A stretch of 64,000 nt of DNA from Acidovorax sp. HDW3 (GTDB lineage Bacteria > Pseudomonadota > Gammaproteobacteria > Burkholderiales > Burkholderiaceae_C). The stretch is taken from the NCBI RefSeq assembly GCF_011303755.1, contig NZ_CP049885.1, forward strand, positions 1,656,001 to 1,720,000, in the 5' to 3' direction. Positions within the stretch are counted from its first letter, which is position 1. The number at the start of each line of letters is the position of its first letter. Shown here piece after piece: positions 27,508 through 36,472 of the stretch. The translations under genes and the position numbers were made by a program. The notes under the pieces were generated by a model. It was given only the letters and a program-made list of their open reading frames with translations, searched no databases and was not told where the DNA came from.

Positions 27508-28706
27508 GCGCCCGCCCCGGCCACGGCACGCCGGCACAGCGCCCACAGCCCCACACCCGTGGCCAGCAGCAGCACGGCTGCGCCCCAGGGGTCGGGGCTG
27601 CGCACGTCAAGCGGCAGGCCCAAAAACACCAGCTGCGGCCCCAGCAGCGCGCTTTGCTGGCGCTGGTAGGCCAGCTCCACCAGCAGCACCAGCCCGAGCA
27701 GCGCCAGCAGAGCGCAGCTGCCCAGCGCCACCCAGGCCCATCCCTGGCGCCACCAGGCGCCCGCGCGTGCCAGCAGCCCGGCGAGCCCGCCCGGCGCCCA
27801 CAGCACCATGGCCAGAAACAGCAGCCCCAGGTACAGCTGCCAGGCCGGCGTCCACTGCGACAGCAGCACGGTGCACAGCACCAGCAGCACGGCGCCCAGC
27901 ACCGGGCCAAAGAAATACCCGGCACCACCCAAAAAGGTGAACAGCAGGTAGCTGCCCGAGCGCGCCATGCTGACGCTGTCGGCTGCCGTCACGACCTCGA
28001 AAAACACCGCCGCCAGCGCGCCGCCAACGCCGGCAAAGCCGCCCGCGAGCACAAACGCCAGGTAGCGCACCCAGCGCGGGTCGTAGCCGATGAAGGCCAG
28101 GCGCTCGGGGTTGTCGCGTGCAGCGTTGAGCAGGCGCCCCAGGGGCGTGGTGGTGAAGGCATACATGGCGCCGCTGCACAGCAGGCCATAGGCGGCAATC
28201 AGGTAGTACACCTGCCGCGCCGGGCCAAAGTCCAGCCCCCACCAGGGCGCGCCATAGACACGGTCGGCGCTCACGCCGCCCTCGCCGCCAAAGACCTGGG
28301 GCCACATCAGCACCAGCGCCAGCACCAGCTCGCCCAGGCCCAGGCTGATCATGGCCAGGGCCGTGCCGGCGCGCTGCGTCGTCACCCAACCGAGCAGCAG
28401 CGCACCCAGCAGGCCGGCCAGGGCGCCCACCAGGGGCAGCAGCGGCAGCGGTAACGGCAGCAGGCCGGCACCGGCCCAGCGCATGGCGTGGATGGTGGCC
28501 AGCGCCCCCAGGCCGGAGTACACCGCGTGGCCAAAACTGAGCATTCCGCCCTGGCCCCACAGCATGTTGTACGACAGGCAGATCACGCTCAGGATGGCCA
28601 TCTGCGCCAGCAGCGTCAGCGCCAGGCTGCTGGGCCACAGCATGGGTGCGGCGAGCAGGGCCAGGGCGTACAGCGCCCAGGCGCGCCAGGAATGGCCGTG
28701 CAGCAC
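27504..28706 (-). CDS. livM: LivM-type ABC transporter permease
   Basis: The 400-residue protein is an inner-membrane permease of the HAAT family. It has about ten helices, SYNMLWGQGGMLSFGHAVYS, the EAA-like contact stretch around GRLLNAARDNPERLAFIGYD and FAGVGGALAAVFFEVVTAAD. The GTG at 28706 follows a strong GGAGG and lies four bases after the livH stop; the long upstream frame is antiphase to livH. The last ~70 residues form additional helices beyond the normal end, which is longer than most LivM proteins. Confidence 0.88.
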   Translation of the reverse strand: MLHGHSWRAWALYALALLAAPMLWPSSLALTLLAQMAILSVICLSYNMLWGQGGMLSFGHAVYSGLGALATIHAMRWAGAGLLPLPLPLLPLVGALAGLLGALLLGWVTTQRAGTALAMISLGLGELVLALVLMWPQVFGGEGGVSADRVYGAPWWGLDFGPARQVYYLIAAYGLLCSGAMYAFTTTPLGRLLNAARDNPERLAFIGYDPRWVRYLAFVLAGGFAGVGGALAAVFFEVVTAADSVSMARSGSYLLFTFLGGAGYFFGPVLGAVLLVLCTVLLSQWTPAWQLYLGLLFLAMVLWAPGGLAGLLARAGAWWRQGWAWVALGSCALLALLGLVLLVELAYQRQQSALLGPQLVFLGLPLDVRSPDPWGAAVLLLATGVGLWALCRRAVAGAGA

Positions 28707-28710
28707 CGCC

Positions 28711-29610
28711 CTAGCCTCCCTCGGCCCCGCGCAGGCCCTGCGGGCGCCACAGCAGCATGAGCACCAGCAGCAGGTACGGCAGCAGCGGTGCCAGCTGCGC
28801 CAGCGGCACATTCCACAGCCGGCCCTCAGCGGCCACGGCAAAGGTTTGCAGGCAGCCAATGAGCAGCGCCGCCCAGAAAGCCCCGCCCAGCGAACCGATG
28901 CCCCCCACGACCACCACCACGAAGACGATGGGCCCGAGCGCCGCCGCCATCGCCGGCTCGGTGACGTAGCTGCCCCCGCCCAGCACCCCGGCCAGGGCGG
29001 CAAGAGCGCAACCGCCGCCAAACACCAGCGTGTGCAGCAGCGGCAGGTCGTGGCCCAGGGCCTGCACCATGCTCGGCTGGGTCAGCGCCGCCCGCAGCAG
29101 CAGCCCGGCGCGGGTGCGCACCAGCAGCAGCCACAGCAGCACCAACATGCACAGCGCCACCAGCATGATGAAGGCACGGGCACGCGGGAACTGCACGCCG
29201 TGCAGCGTCCACAGCGGGCCTTGCAGCAGCGGCGGCAGGCTCCAGGGCAGGCTCGCGCGCCCCCACAGCAGTTGCACCAGCTCCAGCAGCAGGTACGACA
29301 GGCCAAAGGTCGCCAGCATTTCAGCCACATGGCCCGAGCGCTGCACACGGCGCAGGCAGTAGCGCTGAAACAGCGCCCCCAGCAGCCCTACCAGCAGGGG
29401 CGCGAGCAGCAACGCCAGCCAAAACCCCAGGGCCGCGCTGAGCTGGTAGGCCAGGTAAGCACCCAGCATGTAAAAGCTGGCGTGCGCAAAGTTGAGCACG
29501 CCCATGAGGCTGAAAATCACCGTCAGCCCGGCGCTGAGCATGAACAGCAGCAGGCCGTAGCTGACGCCGTTGAGCAAGGTCAGAAGAAAAAGTGCAAGGC
29601 CCGTTGCCAT
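28711..29610 (-). CDS. livH: LivH-type ABC transporter permease
   Basis: The 299-residue protein is the partner permease, with about eight helices. NGVSYGLLLFMLSAGLTVIF followed by GVLNFAHASFYMLGAYLAY is the classic LivH start, and GGIGSLGGAFWAALLIG is near the end. The ATG at 29610 lies just 14 bases from a strong terminator that closes the upstream ligase gene. Its expression must therefore come from read-through or from a promoter inside that region. It heads livHMGF. Confidence 0.92.
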   Translation of the reverse strand: MATGLALFLLTLLNGVSYGLLLFMLSAGLTVIFSLMGVLNFAHASFYMLGAYLAYQLSAALGFWLALLLAPLLVGLLGALFQRYCLRRVQRSGHVAEMLATFGLSYLLLELVQLLWGRASLPWSLPPLLQGPLWTLHGVQFPRARAFIMLVALCMLVLLWLLLVRTRAGLLLRAALTQPSMVQALGHDLPLLHTLVFGGGCALAALAGVLGGGSYVTEPAMAAALGPIVFVVVVVGGIGSLGGAFWAALLIGCLQTFAVAAEGRLWNVPLAQLAPLLPYLLLVLMLLWRPQGLRGAEGG

Positions 29611-29623
29611 GGAAGAAAAAAAG

Positions 29624-29646
29624 AAAGCCCGAACGCGTCGGGCTTT
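29624..29646 (-). terminator. Rho-independent terminator between acyl-CoA ligase and livH
   Basis: AAAGCCCGA and TCGGGCTTT form a 9 bp stem with a five-base loop. On the minus strand it is followed by a T-rich run (TTTCTTTTTTTCTTCC) that ends at the livH ribosome-site region. Confidence 0.85.
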
Positions 29647-29668
29647 ATAACGTGCCAGCGGCCTGGTT

Positions 29669-31306
29669 TTACAAACCCGGCAACTTGTACCCGGCGAGCT
29701 GCTCACGCAGCCGGGTTTTGAGCATTTTGCCGGTGGCGCCCAACGGGATGGCCTCGACGAACACCACGTCGTCCGGGATTTGCCACTTGGCGGTCTTGCC
29801 TTCGTAGAAGGCCAGAATGTCCTCGCGCGTGGCGCTCGCTCCGGGCTTGAGGGCGATGGCGACGATGGGGCGCTCGTCCCATTTGGGGTGCGGCATACCA
29901 ATGCAAGCGGCCATGGCCACGGCCGGGTGGCCCATGGCGATGTTTTCCACGTCGATGGAGCTGATCCATTCGCCGCCGGACTTGATCACGTCCTTGCTGC
30001 GGTCGGTGATGTGCATGAAGCCGTCAGCGTCGATGGTGGCGACGTCGCCCGTGGGGAACCAGCCCAGGCCGTTGGCGCCCTCCACCAGCGGGCTGTCGCC
30101 CTTGAAGTAGCGCTCCAGAATCCAGGGGCCGCGCACCAGCAGGTCGCCGTAGGTTTTACCGTCCCAGGGCAGCTCCTGGCCGTCGGCACCGACGATTTTC
30201 ATATCCACGCCGCAGATCGCCCGGCCCTGCTTTTGCTGCAGGGCGCGCTGCTGCTCTGGCGGCCATGCCAATTGCTTTTTCTTGGGCGTGCACAGGGTGC
30301 CCAGCGGGCTGGTCTCGGTCATGCCCCAGGCGTGCAGCACGTGCACGCCAAATTCTTCCTCAAAGGCGGCAATCATGGCCGGTGGGCAGGCAGCGCCACC
30401 AATCACCGTGCGCGTCAGGCTGCTGAATTTTTGCCCCTGGCTGCGCACGTGGGTCAGCAGCATCTGCCAGACGGTGGGCACGCCGGCGGCAAAGGTCACG
30501 CCCTCGGCCTCGATCAGCTCGTACACCGATTTGCCGTCGAGCGCCGGGCCGGGGAACACCAGCTTGCAGCCGGTGAGCGCCGCCGAGTACGGAATGCCCC
30601 AGGCGTTGACGTGGAACATGGGCACGACCGGCAGCACAGCATCGCGCGACGACAGGCACATCACATCGGGCAGCGCCGCCGCGTAGGCGTGCAGCACGCT
30701 GGAGCGGTGGCTGTAGAGCACGCCCTTGGGGTTGCCGGTGGTGCCGCTGGTGTAGCAGATGCTGGACGCGGTGTTCTCATCGAACTGCGGCCAGGCGTAG
30801 TCGGTGCGCATGGCACCAATCCAGGCTTCGTAGCTCACCAGGTTGGGAATGCCGCTATCGGCGGGTAATTTGTCGGCATCGCACAGCATCACCCACTTTT
30901 GCACCGTCGGGCAGTGGCTGTGAATGGCCTGCACGATGGGCAAGAACGTCATGTCAAAGCACAGCACGCGGTCTTCGGCGTGGTTCACGACCCAGGCGAT
31001 TTGCTCGGGGTGCAGGCGCGGGTTGATGGTGTGCAGCACGCGGCCCGAGCCGGAGACGCCAAAGTACATCTCCATGTGGCGGTAGCCGTTCCAGGCGATG
31101 GAGGCCACGCGTTCGCCCATGGCCAGGCCCTGGGCATCGAGGGCGTTGGCCAACTGGCGTGCACGGCCCGCCAGCTGGCGGTAGGTGCTGCGGTGGATGT
31201 CGCCTTCGACCCGGCGCGAGACGATCTCGCCGTCGCTGTGGTGGCGCTCGGCAAAGGTAAGAAGGGAAGAAATCAACAGCGGTTGGTTCTGCATCAAGCC
31301 AAGCAT
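29669..31306 (-). CDS. Acyl-CoA ligase (medium/long-chain fatty acid type, AMP-forming)
   Basis: This 545-residue enzyme activates a carboxylic acid to its CoA ester via an acyl-AMP. It has the ANL motifs: P-loop [20 protein letters not shown], then [12 protein letters not shown] (A5), [14 protein letters not shown] (A7), [15 protein letters not shown] (A8) and [13 protein letters not shown] with the catalytic Lys near the C-terminus. The ATG at 31306 has AGGAG seven bases upstream. It resembles AlkK-type ligases for medium-chain or aromatic acids. It lies between a HAAT binding protein and livHMGF on the same strand, so its substrate may be the acid that this transporter brings in. Confidence 0.9.
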   Translation of the reverse strand: MLGLMQNQPLLISSLLTFAERHHSDGEIVSRRVEGDIHRSTYRQLAGRARQLANALDAQGLAMGERVASIAWNGYRHMEMYFGVSGSGRVLHTINPRLHPEQIAWVVNHAEDRVLCFDMTFLPIVQAIHSHCPTVQKWVMLCDADKLPADSGIPNLVSYEAWIGAMRTDYAWPQFDENTASSICYTSGTTGNPKGVLYSHRSSVLHAYAAALPDVMCLSSRDAVLPVVPMFHVNAWGIPYSAALTGCKLVFPGPALDGKSVYELIEAEGVTFAAGVPTVWQMLLTHVRSQGQKFSSLTRTVIGGAACPPAMIAAFEEEFGVHVLHAWGMTETSPLGTLCTPKKKQLAWPPEQQRALQQKQGRAICGVDMKIVGADGQELPWDGKTYGDLLVRGPWILERYFKGDSPLVEGANGLGWFPTGDVATIDADGFMHITDRSKDVIKSGGEWISSIDVENIAMGHPAVAMAACIGMPHPKWDERPIVAIALKPGASATREDILAFYEGKTAKWQIPDDVVFVEAIPLGATGKMLKTRLREQLAGYKLPGL

Positions 31307-31349
31307 GGAGTCTCCTGAAATAGTGGTGGATGACGACGCAGCGCCCATC

Positions 31350-32498
31350 CTAGCGGGTGAACTTCTCACCCTGGCCGATGTAAGTGAGGTCAACAAACTT
31401 GGAGCCCTGGCGCACGCCCTTGCCGTAATCGACCTCAAAGCCACCAATATCGAGGCGTTTGATCGACTCCATGGCCTGGATGAAACGCGGGCGCGTCAAG
31501 TCTTTACCGGCGCGGCGCAGGCCTTCGACCAAGACCTTGGCATTGATGTAAGCCTCCAGGCCAATGAAAGAGACGTTGTCCTTGAAACCATTTTTCTCCA
31601 GCGCCTGGCGGTATTCGCGCGCCAACGGCATGCTTTGGCTCCAGGGAAAGGGCACGACGGTGGTCACGACCACGCCCACGCCATCTTCGCCCAGCGCGCG
31701 CAGCGTGGCCTGGGTGCCCATGACCGAGAGGGTGTAAAAGCGCGTACCCCGGTTGATCTTGCGATAAGCCTTGATAAACGCCACCGTGGGTGCGCCGGCG
31801 GTCACCATGATGATGGAGTTGGGCTCGCTGGCGCTGAGTTTTTGCACCGCTTGCTGCAAGTTGGATAAATCCGGGGCAATGGCGGCGTCGGCATGGATTT
31901 TCTGACCGCGTTTTTTCATCGCATCGTGCGCGCCCGCCAAGCCATCCTTGCCAAAGGCGTTGTCCGTCCAGAGCACGGCAATGCGTGGTACGCCCACGGT
32001 GCTCAGGTGCTGCACGAGTTTGTCGATTTCATCACCATAGCTGGCGCGGATATTGAACACATGGTCAATCGCCGGCTCGCGGATCAAATCTGCGCCGGTA
32101 AAAGGAGAAATCAGCGGCAGCGGTGGGCTTTCCTTGGCCAGCAGCGGCAAGATGGCAGCCACGTTGGCCGTGCCCGTGACGTTGCACAGGGCGAACACAT
32201 TATTTTCTTCAATCAGTTTGGTGACGTTTTTGGCCGTAGCCTCGGGCCGGTAACCATCGTCGAGAGTGACCAGGCGCAGACGCCGACCATGCACACCGCC
32301 CTGGGCGTTGATTTGCTCAAAATACGACTGTACGGCGCGCTGCATATCGGGCGCCATTTGCGCCAGGGGGCCGCTCAGATCCAGCGATTCGCCAATGACG
32401 ATTTCATTGTCTGTGACCCCAGGCGTGGCCTGCGCCAAACCCCAAGGCGCCAGCGCTGCCACTCCCATACCTGCGATGAATTGGCGTTTATTCCACAT
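31350..32498 (-). CDS. Branched-chain amino acid/carboxylate-type periplasmic binding protein
   Basis: The 382-residue protein is the binding component of a HAAT transporter. It has a signal peptide (KRQFIAGMGVAALAPWGLA) and the family pattern DNEIVIGESLDLSGPLAQMA, AYFEQIN-like YFEQINAQGGVHGRRLRLV, GYRPEATAKNVTKLIEE. It ends 43 bases before the acyl-CoA ligase start. Proteins of this subgroup in betaproteobacteria bind many acids and aromatics besides amino acids, so the ligand is open. It is divergent from a Crp/Fnr regulator. Confidence 0.88.
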   Translation of the reverse strand: MWNKRQFIAGMGVAALAPWGLAQATPGVTDNEIVIGESLDLSGPLAQMAPDMQRAVQSYFEQINAQGGVHGRRLRLVTLDDGYRPEATAKNVTKLIEENNVFALCNVTGTANVAAILPLLAKESPPLPLISPFTGADLIREPAIDHVFNIRASYGDEIDKLVQHLSTVGVPRIAVLWTDNAFGKDGLAGAHDAMKKRGQKIHADAAIAPDLSNLQQAVQKLSASEPNSIIMVTAGAPTVAFIKAYRKINRGTRFYTLSVMGTQATLRALGEDGVGVVVTTVVPFPWSQSMPLAREYRQALEKNGFKDNVSFIGLEAYINAKVLVEGLRRAGKDLTRPRFIQAMESIKRLDIGGFEVDYGKGVRQGSKFVDLTYIGQGEKFTR

Positions 32499-32635
32499 AT
32501 CTCACTCCCTTTGCTACGTTGGCGAAAGGGCGCAGTGTGAAAGCCTGGGCGGGCAGTGCCAAAACCTGTCGCCATACAGACATTTCTCAAGGGTTTCCCC
32601 TAAAAAAACCCCACAAAACACGTCAAAATGCCGCC

Positions 32636-33322
32636 ATGTTGTGCCTTTCCAGCCCTGCCGAGCGCTTTATCTGCCGCCAACCGTGGTTTGCCAACCTGGG
32701 GGAAAAATTGCAACAAGAGGTGCGCTGTAGCGTCTATGAAACACCGGCAGCCAAGGGCGATGTCGTCTTGCCCGCCGGCCATCCAGCGCAAGGCTGGCAC
32801 GCTGTACTGGAAGGTTTGGTCATGCTGCGCAGCACCCAGCACCAGCGGCGCACTGCGGCCTTCCTGGGCGTGCCCGACGGCGAGTGGTTTGGCGAAGGCA
32901 CGGCCCTGCGGGCCGAGGCCCAGCGCTACGAGGTCGTGGCCCTGCGCCCCTCGCGCTTGCTATGCCTGCCTCTGGCTGTGTTTGAGCATCTGCACGCCAG
33001 CAGTCTGGCGTTCAACCAGCATCTGGCGCAGCACATCAACCTGCGCCTGGGCCAGGCCATGACCATCATCGAGGCCGGACGCACACGCTCGGCCGAGCAG
33101 CGCGTGGCGCTGCAGCTCAGCCGCCTGTTTTGGCGCAGCCGCCGGCGCCTGGACATCACACAAGAAGAATTGGGCCAGCTCGCCGGGCTCTCGCGCCAAA
33201 CCATCAATCGGGCCCTGGGAGCCCTGGCGGCAGCGGGCATCGTGGGCTTGAATTTTGGTCGAGTCGCCATCCTCGACGATACCGCGCTCGACCAGTTCCT
33301 GAACCCAACAGCCACGGCTTGA
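32636..33322 (+). CDS. Crp/Fnr family transcriptional regulator
   Basis: The 228-residue protein has an N-terminal cyclic-nucleotide-binding-like barrel (residues ~20-125) and a C-terminal winged helix ([20 protein letters not shown], residues ~175-200). No Fnr-type Cys cluster or clear cAMP phosphate cassette is seen, so the effector is unknown. The ATG at 32636 starts the family N-terminus. It is divergent from the binding protein-ligase genes and may control them; no clear Crp-like palindrome was found in the 137 bp gap. Confidence 0.85.
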   Translation: MLCLSSPAERFICRQPWFANLGEKLQQEVRCSVYETPAAKGDVVLPAGHPAQGWHAVLEGLVMLRSTQHQRRTAAFLGVPDGEWFGEGTALRAEAQRYEVVALRPSRLLCLPLAVFEHLHASSLAFNQHLAQHINLRLGQAMTIIEAGRTRSAEQRVALQLSRLFWRSRRRLDITQEELGQLAGLSRQTINRALGALAAAGIVGLNFGRVAILDDTALDQFLNPTATA

Positions 33323-33393
33323 CCCCGCAAACGCCCAGGCCAGCACCTGTGGCCCACAATGGCGCCTTGCCCTGTTTTTGTCCTGTTTTTGCC

Positions 33394-33831
33394 ATGACCT
33401 ACCCCATCGTCAAAACCGATGCCCAGTGGCAGGCCCTGCTGCAAGCGCGGGGGGCCGAGCCCGGCGCCTTTGCAGTCACACGCCATGCAGCCACCGAACG
33501 CCCTTTCGGCGGTCGCTACGCGCAGCACTGGGCTACAGGCAGCTACCATTGCGTGTGCTGCGGCGCACCTCTGTTCGAGTCCGCCCACAAATTCGACCCG
33601 GGTTGCGGTTGGCCGAGCTTTTCACAGGCGCTGCCAGGGTCGATCACAGAAATTGAAGACCGCAGCCACGCCATGGTGCGCACGGAAACGGTGTGCAGCC
33701 AGTGCGGCGCGCATCTGGGCCATGTCTTTACCGACGGCCCCGCCCCCACCGGCCTGCGCTACTGCATGAATTCCGCCGCCCTGGACTTTGCACCGGGCCC
33801 TAAACCCGGTTTTGAATCAGACGGCCCTTGA
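33394..33831 (+). CDS. msrB: Peptide-methionine (R)-S-oxide reductase MsrB
   Basis: MsrB repairs R-methionine sulfoxide in proteins. The 145-residue protein has the structural zinc Cys pairs Cys53/Cys56 and Cys101/Cys104, the recycling-type Cys71 (DPGCGWPSF) and the catalytic Cys124 ([11 protein letters not shown]). The fold motifs THRHA-like [12 protein letters not shown] and [10 protein letters not shown] are present. The ATG at 33394 gives a normal length. It lies ten bases before the septation protein gene. Confidence 0.95.
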   Translation: MTYPIVKTDAQWQALLQARGAEPGAFAVTRHAATERPFGGRYAQHWATGSYHCVCCGAPLFESAHKFDPGCGWPSFSQALPGSITEIEDRSHAMVRTETVCSQCGAHLGHVFTDGPAPTGLRYCMNSAALDFAPGPKPGFESDGP

Positions 33832-33841
33832 GCCGCCCGTT

Positions 33842-34408
33842 ATGAAGTTTTTAATCGACTTTTTCCCTATTTTTCTGTTTTTTGCCGCTTTCAAGGTCTG
33901 GGGCATCTACACCGCAACCGCCGTCGCCATCGTCGCCACGGTGCTGCAAATTGCCTACCTGCGCTGGCACCACGGCAAGGTCGAGCCCATGCAGTGGCTC
34001 AGCCTGGGCGTGATCGTCGTCTTTGGCGGCGCAACGCTGCTGGCGCACAGCGAAACCTTCATCAAGTGGAAACCCACCGTGCTGTATTGGCTCATGGGAT
34101 CGGCCCTGGTACTCGGGCAGCTCATCTGGCGCAAAAACCTCATCCGCACGCTGATGCAGGCCCAAATGACGCTGCCAGAGCCGGTGTGGCTGCGCCTTAA
34201 TTGGAGCTGGGCCGGATTTTTTGCCACCATGGGGCTGCTCAACCTCTGGGTGGCTTATACGTTCGATACCGACACCTGGGTCAACTTCAAGCTTTTTGGA
34301 GGCATGGGGCTGATGCTGGTGTTCGTCATCGCCCAAGGCTTGTACCTGAGCCGCCATATCCAAGACACACCATCGACCCACAAAGACACCCATAACGCAC
34401 AGCCATGA
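33842..34408 (+). CDS. yciB: Intracellular septation protein A (YciB/IspZ)
   Basis: The 188-residue inner-membrane protein has about five helices and the family N-terminus [40 protein letters not shown] followed by WKPTVLYW is diagnostic. YciB proteins act in cell-envelope synthesis and septation. The ATG at 33842 was chosen over a frame-open codon at 33788, which lies inside msrB. Its stop overlaps the BolA gene start (ATGA). Confidence 0.93.
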   Translation: MKFLIDFFPIFLFFAAFKVWGIYTATAVAIVATVLQIAYLRWHHGKVEPMQWLSLGVIVVFGGATLLAHSETFIKWKPTVLYWLMGSALVLGQLIWRKNLIRTLMQAQMTLPEPVWLRLNWSWAGFFATMGLLNLWVAYTFDTDTWVNFKLFGGMGLMLVFVIAQGLYLSRHIQDTPSTHKDTHNAQP

Positions 34409-34677
34409 GCAATACGTTCTCCACCACGGCCGCCACTCTCGAAGCCCGCCTGCGCGAGCGCCTGGCGCCAACGCAACTCGAAGTCATCGACGAAAGCGGC
34501 CAGCACATTGGCCACGCTGGCGCCAACGGCACCGGCTTTGGCACCCATTTCCGCGTGCGTATTGCAGCGCCGCAATTGGCCGGCAAATCGCGCGTGGCGC
34601 AGCATCGCCTTGTGTATGATGCGCTGCAAGAATTCATGGACCAGGGCTTGCACGCGCTGGCAATTGAACTTCTCTGA
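34405..34677 (+). CDS. BolA family protein
   Basis: The 90-residue protein has the BolA fold: [20 protein letters not shown], then [20 protein letters not shown] and [20 protein letters not shown]. BolA proteins partner with monothiol glutaredoxins in iron-sulfur trafficking and can act in regulation. The helix-turn-helix-like segment [14 protein letters not shown] is present. It overlaps yciB by four bases and precedes a PpiC-type isomerase. Confidence 0.92.
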   Translation: MSNTFSTTAATLEARLRERLAPTQLEVIDESGQHIGHAGANGTGFGTHFRVRIAAPQLAGKSRVAQHRLVYDALQEFMDQGLHALAIELL

Positions 34678-34733
34678 GCGGGCCCTATCTACAAGGCCCT
34701 GCCTGCCTCTATTCCTCGTTGTTTGGATTTTTC

Positions 34734-35519
34734 ATGAAGCAAAAGCTCTTGTCCGGCCTCGTAGCCGCCGCTGTGTTGGGCGCCGTTTCTCTGCCCGTCG
34801 CTGCACAAAACCTGGCCATCGTCAATGGCAAGCCCGTGCCTTCGACACGCGCTGACGTGCTGCGCCAACAAGTCGAGCGCTCGGGCCGCCCGATTACGCC
34901 GGAAGTCGAAAACCAAATCAAAGAAGAAGTCATCGCCCGCGAAATCTTCCTGCAAGAAGCGCAAAAGCGCGGCCTGGAAGCAACCGCCGACTACAAGAGC
35001 CAGATGGAACTGGCCCGCCAGACCATCTTGATCCGCGAGCTGTTCACCGACTACCAAAAGAAGAACCCGGTCACCGACGCTGAAATTCAGGCCGAGTACG
35101 ACAAGTTCGTCGCCGCCAACAGCGGCAAGGAATACAAGGCCAGCCACATCCTGGTGGAAAAGGAAGACGAGGCCAAGGCCATCATCGCTTCGATCAAGAA
35201 GGGCGCAAAGTTCGAGGACGTTGCCAAGAAGAAGTCCAAGGACCCGGGCTCCGGCGCACGCGGCGGCGATCTCGACTGGGCCAACCCCAGCAGCTACGTG
35301 AGCGAGTTCACCGAAGCCATGCTCAAGCTCAAAAAGGGCGAGATGACGGCAGAGCCGGTCAAGAGCCAGTTCGGCTGGCACATCATCCGCCTCGACGACG
35401 AGCGCCAGGCCCAGCTGCCCAAGCTCGAAGACGTCAAGCCGCAGATCGCCCAACAGCTGCAGCAGCAAAAACTGGGGCAGTTCCAGGAAGACCTGCGCAC
35501 CAAGGCCAAGGTCGAGTAA
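34734..35519 (+). CDS. Periplasmic PpiC-type peptidyl-prolyl isomerase
   Basis: The 261-residue protein is an exported parvulin foldase. It has a signal peptide (MKQKLLSGLVAAAVLGAVSL ending PVAAQ). A SurA-like helical N-domain follows (residues ~25-130), then a rotamase domain (~135-230) with YKASHILVEKEDEAKA, DPGSGARGGDLDW and FGWHIIRLDD. The ATG at 34734 follows GGAT; a TTG at 34719 is less likely. A strong terminator follows. Confidence 0.92.
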   Translation: MKQKLLSGLVAAAVLGAVSLPVAAQNLAIVNGKPVPSTRADVLRQQVERSGRPITPEVENQIKEEVIAREIFLQEAQKRGLEATADYKSQMELARQTILIRELFTDYQKKNPVTDAEIQAEYDKFVAANSGKEYKASHILVEKEDEAKAIIASIKKGAKFEDVAKKKSKDPGSGARGGDLDWANPSSYVSEFTEAMLKLKKGEMTAEPVKSQFGWHIIRLDDERQAQLPKLEDVKPQIAQQLQQQKLGQFQEDLRTKAKVE

Positions 35520-35539
35520 AAACGCTTAACCTCTACCAA

Positions 35540-35563
35540 AACGCGGCTTCAGCCGCGTTTTTT
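35540..35563 (+). terminator. Rho-independent terminator after the PpiC gene
   Basis: AACGCGGC and GCCGCGTT form an 8 bp stem with a TTCA loop, followed by a run of T to 35563. Confidence 0.88.
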
Positions 35564-35602
35564 ATGCCCGCAGCCCGGGCCTATTCGCGCCACAATCGTC
35601 CC

Positions 35603-36472
35603 ATGCAAGCCAACACCCAACTCAACGAACGCCGCATGGCCGATGCCTGGGCCGAACTGCACAACCAGATGCACAACGGCAACCCGCTGCAGCCCGACTC
35701 CAACCGCCTGGCCTTTGCCGACCCGGAGTTCCTCTTTCGCCGCGAGACACGGGGCATCCGCTTTCAGCTGGAAATGCTCAAGCCCGACCTGGAGCAGGCC
35801 GAGCAAGGCATAGAGCACACCGTGGTGGTTTACGGCAGCGCCCGCTTCGTCTCGCACGAGGAGGCCCAGCGCCAACAGGCTCAGGCCCAGGCCAGCGGCG
35901 ATGCAGCCGCCCTACAGAAGGCCGAACGCGCCCTGCGCAACGCCGAGCGCTACGAGCAGGCGCGCACCTTTGCCCGCCTCGTGGCCGAACACAGCAAGCG
36001 CCAGGTGCCGCAAGACCGCATCTACATCTGCACCGGCGGCGGCCCCGGCATCATGGAAGCGGCCAACCGGGGCGCGCACGACGCGGGCGAACCCACCATC
36101 GGCCTGAACATCGTGCTGCCGCACGAGCAGCACGGCAACCGCTTCATCACGCCGCACCTGAACTTCAAGTTCCACTACTTTGCGCTGCGCAAAATGCATT
36201 TCATGATGCGGGCCAAGGCGCTGGTGGCGTTCCCAGGCGGCTTTGGCACGCTCGACGAACTGTTCGAGGTATTGACCCTGGTGCAGACGCGCAAGACCAA
36301 GCCCGTGCCCATCGTGCTCTTTGGCAGCGATTTCTGGCGCCGCCTGCTCAACTTCGAGCTGCTGGTAGAAGAAGGCACGATCTCCGCCGACGACCTGCAG
36401 CTGTTTCACATCACCGACTCGCCCCAGGAAGCCTGGGACATCATCCGGCGCTTCTACACCATCGCCGACTGA
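35603..36472 (+). CDS. LOG family protein (TIGR00730 type)
   Basis: The 289-residue protein belongs to the LOG/lysine-decarboxylase-like family, which often releases the base from cytokinin-type or other nucleoside monophosphates. The motif PGGFGTLDELFEVLTLVQ (PGGxGT-x2-E) and the GGGPGIMEAANRGA nucleotide loop are seen. The long N-terminal ~110 residues place it in the larger proteobacterial subgroup. The ATG at 35603 was chosen. Its 3' end overlaps the convergent rmuC by 19 bases. Confidence 0.85.
   Translation: MQANTQLNERRMADAWAELHNQMHNGNPLQPDSNRLAFADPEFLFRRETRGIRFQLEMLKPDLEQAEQGIEHTVVVYGSARFVSHEEAQRQQAQAQASGDAAALQKAERALRNAERYEQARTFARLVAEHSKRQVPQDRIYICTGGGPGIMEAANRGAHDAGEPTIGLNIVLPHEQHGNRFITPHLNFKFHYFALRKMHFMMRAKALVAFPGGFGTLDELFEVLTLVQTRKTKPVPIVLFGSDFWRRLLNFELLVEEGTISADDLQLFHITDSPQEAWDIIRRFYTIAD

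Noticed and set aside
32499-32635. Search for a Crp/Fnr-type palindrome in the divergent gap
   Set aside because: No TGTGA-N6-TCACA or TTGAT-N4-ATCAA pair stands out, so no operator is claimed.
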